Part shown: positions 5,857-10,837 of the stretch, one piece after another
How positions within the stretch are numbered: position 1 is the first letter of the stretch
Layout of the letters: the number at the start of each line of letters is the position of its first letter
Position numbers and translations under genes: made by a program
Source: Deinococcus sp.
Lineage (GTDB): Bacteria > Deinococcota > Deinococci > Deinococcales > Deinococcaceae
Reading direction: 5' to 3'
NCBI GenBank assembly: GCA_025351205.1
Contig: JANXWI010000084.1
Location: 1-10,837 of the forward strand
DNA: 10,837 nucleotides
Notes under the pieces: model-generated
Database searches by the model: none
What the model was told of the DNA's origin: nothing
Seen by the model: the letters and a program-made list of their open reading frames with translations, nothing else

Positions 5857-6410
5857 CCGAAGCCGAATTTCTGCATCTGGTCTGCCAGAACCCGGTCAAC
5901 GCCGCCATTCTGGACCGGCTGCCCCAGCTGGCGGCCCCGCAGGCGCACCTCGTGGCGGGCTGCCTGTTCGGGGCCGTCTGGAACGCGCAGTCGGGTCGCC
6001 CACCGGGTGAGAACGTGAACGACTACGACCTGTTCTATTACGATCCGGACCCCAGCTACGAGGCCGAAGACGCCGTGATCCGGCGGGCGGGTGAGCTGTT
6101 TGCCGACCTGGATGTACGGGTCGAGGTCCGTAACCAGGCACGGGTCCACCTGTGGTTTGAGGCCAGATTCGGGCAGACGCGCCCGCCGATTGAGAGCGTG
6201 CGGCAGGGCATCGAGCAGTTTCTGGTGCGCTGCACCTGCCTGGGTATTGATGAACACGGCGGGCTGTACGCCCCCTGCGGTCTGGACGAACTGGAAGTGG
6301 GCCTCCTGCGCCCGAACCCGCTGAACGCCGACGACGGGCGGCTGTACGCCGAGAAGGCGGCGAGCTACCGGCGGCGCTGGCCCTGGCTGCGGGAAGGGGC
6401 AGATGTTTAA
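5853..6410 (+). CDS. Nucleotidyltransferase family protein (NTP_transf_6 / DUF925 type)
   Basis: This 185-residue protein matches the NTP_transf_6 family. Recognisable parts are HLVAGCLFGAVWN (32-44), the acidic NDYDLFYYD block with Asp57 and Asp59 (56-64), the hallmark VRNQARVHLWF (92-102), PPIESVRQGIEQF (111-123) and a C-terminal NPLNADDGRLYAEKAASY block. Members are thought to be minimal nucleotidyltransferases; their substrate is not established. The start GTG 5853 overlaps the ferredoxin stop codon (GTGA), which suggests translational coupling and a shared mRNA. The frame is open much further upstream, but that part crosses the intergenic repeat and lies out of frame over the ferredoxin gene, so it is not coding. 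The stop codon is 1 bp from that of the convergent TetR gene. Its placement behind the B12 importer is not explained by anything known of the family. Confidence 0.8.
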   Translation: MTEAEFLHLVCQNPVNAAILDRLPQLAAPQAHLVAGCLFGAVWNAQSGRPPGENVNDYDLFYYDPDPSYEAEDAVIRRAGELFADLDVRVEVRNQARVHLWFEARFGQTRPPIESVRQGIEQFLVRCTCLGIDEHGGLYAPCGLDELEVGLLRPNPLNADDGRLYAEKAASYRRRWPWLREGADV

Positions 6411-6411
6411 G

Positions 6412-7023
6412 TCATGAGATGTCTGGACCGTCGATGTAACCCTGCAACACGGGCGCGCTGAAGGCCAGCAGCCTCTCAGTGTCGGCGGTGAACAGTGCCC
6501 GGCTCTGAAGGACGCTTCTGACGGCGGTGAGACCCAGCAGCGTGGCCGCGATGAACCCGGCGCGAACCTCTGCCTCCGGTCCTCCCAGCCAGGCGGCCAG
6601 CGGCCCGATGAACTGGGCATCGAGGCCTGTCCTCAGCAGGGCCGCCGCCTGTTCGTTGGTGGCCGAGCGGAGCAGCGCCAGCAGCGGATGGAGGCTGCCG
6701 CCCGCCTCCGACTCTTTTTGCAACACGTAGCGGGCCAGCCGTTCACCCAGCCGCGCACGCTCACCTTCCAGCAGCCCGACCACTGAGAAGTTCTGCACGA
6801 CAGCCTGGACAAACAGGTTCTCCTTAGAGCCGAAGTAGCGGATCACCAGTGCAGCGGTCACGCCCGCACTGGCCGCGATCTCACGCACTCCGGCAGCCTC
6901 GAAGCCCTGACGCGCGAAGGCGGTCCGTGCCGCGTTCAGTATGGCGACGCGGGTGTGAGCAGCATTCCTGGGACGCGACGTGTCAGAAGGTGGGTCGGCA
7001 GGCAAGATGATCCAGTAAACCAC
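6412..7023 (-). CDS. TetR-family transcriptional regulator
   Basis: From GTG 7023 the protein has 203 residues, normal for TetR repressors. The N-terminal DNA-binding domain is clear: HTRVAILNAARTAFARQGFE (23-42), then the helix-turn-helix VREIAASAGVTAALVIRYFGSKENLF (about 46-71). The C-terminal helical domain is variable, as usual for ligand-binding parts, and its ligand cannot be read. A TTG at 7068 would add 15 residues but lies inside the operator palindrome 7061-7076, so I prefer GTG 7023, which has AGG six bases upstream. The gene diverges from the SDR gene at 7196, with the palindrome between them, so it probably represses that gene and perhaps itself. It converges on the nucleotidyltransferase gene with a 1-bp gap. 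Confidence 0.85.
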   Translation of the reverse strand: MVYWIILPADPPSDTSRPRNAAHTRVAILNAARTAFARQGFEAAGVREIAASAGVTAALVIRYFGSKENLFVQAVVQNFSVVGLLEGERARLGERLARYVLQKESEAGGSLHPLLALLRSATNEQAAALLRTGLDAQFIGPLAAWLGGPEAEVRAGFIAATLLGLTAVRSVLQSRALFTADTERLLAFSAPVLQGYIDGPDIS

Positions 7024-7060
7024 TGTTGACCTGTGGCGTCCAGTCAGGTAAGCTTCTAAT

Positions 7061-7076
7061 GTAAACAAACGTTTAC
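7061..7076. promoter_or_regulatory. Probable TetR operator palindrome
   Basis: GTAAAC (7061-7066) and GTTTAC (7071-7076) form a perfect 6-bp inverted repeat around AAAC, in the gap between the divergent TetR and SDR genes. It is AT-rich against a GC-rich background and lies just upstream of the extended -10 box of the SDR promoter, over its -35 region, where a bound repressor would block RNA polymerase. Which protein binds it is inferred from the usual behaviour of divergently transcribed TetR regulators. Confidence 0.7.
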
Positions 7077-7080
7077 TTGC

Positions 7081-7089
7081 TGCGATAAT
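7081..7089 (+). promoter_or_regulatory. Extended -10 promoter of the SDR gene
   Basis: TGCGATAAT matches an extended -10 element (TGN followed by GATAAT, five of six to TATAAT). The -35 region would fall on the operator palindrome and has no good consensus, as is common for extended -10 promoters. Transcription would start near 7096 and leave a leader of about 100 nt before the GTG at 7196. Confidence 0.5.
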
Positions 7090-7195
7090 TTTTCATGCGG
7101 GTTCCGGCCAATCCGTATTTCCTTCCTTCTCCCGCTGGTCGGGATGAACAGAACATCACTGTTTATCCGTATCAGATGCGATTTCGAGGAGAACC

Positions 7196-8092
7196 GTGTC
7201 TCATCCGATAAAAACCATGCCCAACTCGGCCACGATCAACACACGTAGCAAGGTGGCCCTCGTGACGGGCGCGTCCAGCGGCATCGGACGGGCCAGCGCC
7301 CTGGCTCTGCATTCAGCTGGATTTATCGTCTACGCCACCGCCCGCGACGCCAGCAGCTTGCAGGGTCTGGCCAATTGGGGGCTGCGGACCTTGCCTCTTG
7401 ACGTGACCGATGAGGCTTCCATGATGCGGGCGGTAGCGGACATAGAGGCGGACGGTCACCCTGTCGGCGTGCTGGTGAACAACGCGGGTTACGGCCTGAA
7501 CGGTCCCATCGAGGAACTCGAACTGTCAGAGGTGCGGCGTGAATTCGAGACCAACGTCTTTGGCCTGCTGCGCCTGTGCCAGCTGGTATTGCCCGGCATG
7601 CGGAGGGCAGGCTGGGGCCGGATCATCAATATCGGTTCGGTGGGCGGCAGTTTTACCGCGCCGGGCGCAGGCGCGTACCACGCCAGCAAGTATGCGTTGG
7701 AGGCCATCAACGACGCACTGCGCTGCGAGGTGCAGAATTTTGGGGTGGACGTGACGCTGGTCAAACCTACGGGGGTCTACACCGCCTTCGACAAGAAGAT
7801 CGCGGGTACCATGCCCGACACCGGGCCAGACAGTCCTTACCTGGCCTTCAAAACCAACCACATGCGCGTGACCCGGGCGATGTTCACTCCAGGACGCAAC
7901 ACTGCGGGCATCATCCGGCCAGAGCAGGTGGCCGCCGTGGTGGTCCAGGCCGCGCTGGCCCGCCGTCCACGCACCCGCTCCGTAGTCGGGCTGAGCGGGC
8001 ACCTGTATCTTGCGCTCCGTCGCCTGCTGTCGGACCGCGCCTGGGACCGCCTGATGGCGACGCAGTTTCCAGTGTCTTCCGCAAGCGAGTAG
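7196..8092 (+). CDS. Short-chain dehydrogenase/reductase (SDR) family oxidoreductase
   Basis: This 298-residue protein is a classical SDR, an NAD(P)-dependent oxidoreductase with a Rossmann fold. The cofactor motif TGASSGIG is at 24-31, followed by LDVTD (68-72), NNAGYG (95-100), Asn120, Ser148 in NIGSVGG, the catalytic YHASK with Tyr161 and Lys165, and KPTGVYT after it. The Ala-Arg pair after the second beta strand (YATARD, 46-51) favours NADP(H), but this is a weak guide. The substrate cannot be told. GTG 7196 is chosen because GAGGAG (7186-7191) lies 4 nt before it; an ATG at 7217 would shorten the protein by 7 residues. The gene diverges from the TetR regulator and carries its probable operator upstream, so it is probably induced by that repressor's ligand. 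It ends 42 bp from the stop codon of the convergent MFS gene. Confidence 0.9.
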   Translation: MSHPIKTMPNSATINTRSKVALVTGASSGIGRASALALHSAGFIVYATARDASSLQGLANWGLRTLPLDVTDEASMMRAVADIEADGHPVGVLVNNAGYGLNGPIEELELSEVRREFETNVFGLLRLCQLVLPGMRRAGWGRIINIGSVGGSFTAPGAGAYHASKYALEAINDALRCEVQNFGVDVTLVKPTGVYTAFDKKIAGTMPDTGPDSPYLAFKTNHMRVTRAMFTPGRNTAGIIRPEQVAAVVVQAALARRPRTRSVVGLSGHLYLALRRLLSDRAWDRLMATQFPVSSASE

Positions 8093-8098
8093 CCAGAA

Positions 8099-8115
8099 GG
8101 GCTGTCACACGGCCC
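8099..8115. terminator. Weak hairpin between convergent genes
   Basis: GGGCTGT (8099-8105) and ACGGCCC (8109-8115) can form a 7-bp stem with one G-T wobble around CAC, in the 42-bp space between the convergent SDR and MFS genes. No T-run follows on either strand. It could help end transcription from both sides, but that is a guess from position. Confidence 0.3.
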
Positions 8116-8134
8116 GGAGAGACAGTGCCGCCGA

Positions 8135-9385
8135 TCATCTTTCTTCTGCTTCCGCCGGTGAACCGATTCTGCCCCGCCAGTAGCCGAAAATGCTCAGCAG
8201 CACGGCAGCGCCCGCCAGGGCCAGCGCCAGTGGCCCCAGGCCCAGCAGCGGCAACAGCCCGCCCGCTGCGGTCATCGCCAGTGGGCGGGGAGCCGTACTG
8301 AAGAAAAGCCTGACGCTGCTCACTCGGCCCAGCAGACCCCCTGGTGTGTGGCGTGCCACGTAGACCGCTGCCAGCACGCTCAGAGGGGCAAACGCGGCCC
8401 CGTTCAGGGCGGCAAAACCGAGCGCTGCCGGAAACGTGGGCGCGAGCACGACGCAGGCGGCCAGCACGACGGGCAGGGTACAGCCCAGCAGCACCAGGGG
8501 CCGGACCGCCCGCGCGGCAATCACCGTTTTGCCCAGCCAGAGCGAGGCCAGCAGCTCTGCCCCGACGCTCACGGCGTCGATGACGCCCACGCCCAGCGGC
8601 CCGCGCACCGCCCCCAGCAGCCGTTCGCCCACCCGTGGCAGAAACAGCGCCCCGAACACCTCGAAGTAGCCATTGGCCGCCCCCACCCCCAGAAACATGC
8701 CCCACAGGGCGGGCCGCCCGACCACAAAACCCCAACCAGCCTGGAGCTGCGCCCACCACCTGCCCAGGCCAGCGGTTTCCTCTGGTGAATCCACTTTTGC
8801 CTGCACCGGAAACCGCACGCCCGCGTACACCACCGCAGTCACCAGATACGTCGCGGCGTCGAACCACAGGGCCGCCTTCACGCCCAGGCCGGAGATCAGA
8901 AACCCGGCGGCCACCGGTGCCAGCAGCTCTCCGGTCATCCAGGTCAGGCCGAACAGGGCTTGCAGACCTGCCAGCCGTTCGGGGGGCACCAGGCTCGGCA
9001 GCGTGGCACTCAGCGCCGGGGCCGGAAGGCTTCTGAGAATTCCGATCAGCGGCACCAGCGCCAGCAGCGGCAGGAGGCCCCAGGCTGCACGGGTCACCAC
9101 CGGAACGAGCGCCGTGAGCAGGGCGAGTGCCATGTTGCACGCCATGAGCACGCGCCGACGGTCCCAGACATCGAGCCAGGCTCCCAGCGCCAGCGTTCCC
9201 AGCAGGCTGGACACGGAGAGCACGGAGAGCACTGCGGCGGCCAGCAGTGGCTGAGCCGGGTACGTGCGGTACAGCAGCCACGCCAGCGCCCAGAAGGTCA
9301 GGGCACTGCCAAAGGCGTTCACCGTTTCGCCGAGCCAGATCACGGCCACGCGCCGGTCACGCAGAAGCGAGAGGTACAGCTGCAT
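8135..9385 (-). CDS. MFS transporter (drug/metabolite exporter type)
   Basis: From ATG 9385 the protein has 416 residues, the usual size of a 12-helix major facilitator. Hydrophobic segments run through its length. The motif-A loop between helices 2 and 3 is clear as GAWLDVWDRRRVL (68-80), and ATLPSLVPPERLAGLQALFG after helix 4 is typical of the MFS_3/enterobactin-exporter-like branch. Export by proton antiport is expected; the substrate is unknown. The start is not certain. GTG 9493 is in frame and would add 36 residues of non-hydrophobic, low-similarity sequence. The N-terminus LLRDRRVAVIWLGETVN is where this family normally begins, so 9385 is preferred, although no Shine-Dalgarno sequence is seen there. 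The gene converges on the SDR gene and diverges from nrdJ, with no clear functional tie to either. Confidence 0.86.
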   Translation of the reverse strand: MQLYLSLLRDRRVAVIWLGETVNAFGSALTFWALAWLLYRTYPAQPLLAAAVLSVLSVSSLLGTLALGAWLDVWDRRRVLMACNMALALLTALVPVVTRAAWGLLPLLALVPLIGILRSLPAPALSATLPSLVPPERLAGLQALFGLTWMTGELLAPVAAGFLISGLGVKAALWFDAATYLVTAVVYAGVRFPVQAKVDSPEETAGLGRWWAQLQAGWGFVVGRPALWGMFLGVGAANGYFEVFGALFLPRVGERLLGAVRGPLGVGVIDAVSVGAELLASLWLGKTVIAARAVRPLVLLGCTLPVVLAACVVLAPTFPAALGFAALNGAAFAPLSVLAAVYVARHTPGGLLGRVSSVRLFFSTAPRPLAMTAAGGLLPLLGLGPLALALAGAAVLLSIFGYWRGRIGSPAEAEER

Positions 9386-9462
9386 GGGACTCAGGATGAC
9401 AGGCGGCCCAAACCCAGTCCAGACCGCAACCCAGGCTTTGCAACTGCCCTTGCCCCCCGTCT

Positions 9463-9474
9463 CACCAAGTGGTG
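9463..9474. promoter_or_regulatory. Palindrome upstream of the MFS gene
   Basis: CACCA (9463-9467) and TGGTG (9470-9474) are perfect inverted arms around AG. Nearby, TGGTCA (9478-9483) and TGACCA (9502-9507) form a wider inverted pair. If the MFS gene starts at 9385, the first palindrome lies 78 bp upstream of its start codon and could be an operator. If it starts at GTG 9493, it would be coding. No promoter for the MFS gene is evident. Confidence 0.3.
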
Positions 9475-9529
9475 TAATGGTCACATTCGACACAACTCAG
9501 ATGACCAGCGTGGGTACCATATCAGGTGC

Positions 9530-9543
9530 TACTCATGTGAGTA
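9530..9543. promoter_or_regulatory. Palindrome upstream of the nrdJ promoter
   Basis: TACTCA (9530-9535) and TGAGTA (9538-9543) are perfect arms around TG. The site ends 14 bp before the -35 box of the nrdJ promoter, on the side facing the MFS gene. It may be an operator for either divergent gene; the sequence does not name the regulator. Confidence 0.4.
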
Positions 9544-9549
9544 CATACA

Positions 9550-9580
9550 AGATATGGTTGTCAGGTCCAGATACGTATGT
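9550..9580 (+). promoter_or_regulatory. Duplicated 12-bp box over the nrdJ promoter
   Basis: AGATATGGTTGT (9550-9561) and AGATACGTATGT (9569-9580) agree at nine of twelve positions and lie 19 bp apart, close to two helical turns. The first overlaps the -35 box and the second fills the end of the spacer up to the -10 box. Paired sites over a ribonucleotide reductase promoter suggest control by NrdR, which binds two AT-rich boxes in phase, but the match to the NrdR consensus as I know it is only partial. Confidence 0.45.
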
Positions 9581-9586
9581 TAAAAT
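9558..9586 (+). promoter_or_regulatory. Promoter of nrdJ
   Basis: TTGTCA (9558-9563, five of six to TTGACA) and TAAAAT (9581-9586, five of six to TATAAT) are separated by exactly 17 bp. They lie in an AT-rich patch of otherwise GC-rich DNA, 116 bp before the nrdJ start codon. Transcription would start near 9593. I see no cobalamin aptamer in the leader. This is the best sigma70-type promoter in the window. Confidence 0.65.
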
Positions 9587-9701
9587 CCGAGAACTCAAGC
9601 CGCAGATTCAACATACGCCAGACCTTTTTCCCCGCACGCATCGTCCTCCAGGCGCGGTGCTTCGACTTTTGTGCCCATGAACAGGGCAACACAGGAGCCT
9701 T

Positions 9702-10837
<1,136 letters not shown>

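Noticed and set aside
7911..9281. A 456-codon minus-strand frame overlapping the MFS gene and the SDR gene
   Set aside because: It is a second minus-strand frame over the MFS gene. The frame ending at 8135 shows membrane segments and motif A; this one shows only Gly/Arg/Ala-rich sequence.
9494..9701. A second cobalamin riboswitch in front of nrdJ
   Set aside because: I searched the leader for the CCGGTG and GCAACNGTAA blocks and did not find them. The region instead has a promoter with box repeats.

Overview
The window reads as chromosomal DNA of a high-GC Deinococcus or close relative. This rests on strongly GC-biased third codon positions, a B12-dependent (class II) ribonucleotide reductase, and GTGGCGTGTGGC-type and CCCTCTCCC-type intergenic repeats of a kind I associate with Deinococcus. 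The genus is an inference from these traits, not a database result.

Layout. The 3' two thirds of a penicillin-acylase-family gene (2-1375, +) is followed by a 681-bp leader. Its second half holds a cobalamin riboswitch aptamer (about 1725-1875), a set of competing hairpins (1908-1960) and an intrinsic terminator (2011-2036) just ahead of the next gene. The riboswitch leads into a vitamin B12 ABC importer: btuF (binding protein, 2057-2926), btuC (permease, 3045-4076) and btuD (ATPase, 4602-5402). Two genes follow on the same strand: a thioredoxin-like [2Fe-2S] ferredoxin (5521-5856) and, overlapping it by 4 bp, an NTP_transf_6-type nucleotidyltransferase (5853-6410). The gaps btuF/btuC, btuC/btuD and btuD/ferredoxin are all filled with palindromic or tandem repeats. 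The three genes downstream of these gaps have no visible Shine-Dalgarno sequence.

The next block is a separate unit. A TetR-family regulator (minus strand, 7023-6412) diverges from a classical short-chain dehydrogenase/reductase (7196-8092, +). Between them lies a perfect GTAAAC-N4-GTTTAC operator 4 bp upstream of an extended -10 promoter for the dehydrogenase. An MFS exporter (minus strand, 9385-8135) converges on the dehydrogenase.

At the right edge is the 5' third to half of nrdJ (9702 to window end), the adenosylcobalamin-dependent ribonucleotide reductase. It has a good sigma70-type promoter (9558-9586) carrying a duplicated 12-bp box in an operator-like position.

The B12 importer, its riboswitch and a B12-consuming reductase thus lie within about 8 kb, so supply and use of the same cofactor are encoded close together. 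I see no clearly new system. The points most worth checking are the riboswitch expression platform, the repeat-filled operon gaps, the ferredoxin linked to B12 uptake, and the operator-like boxes in front of nrdJ.
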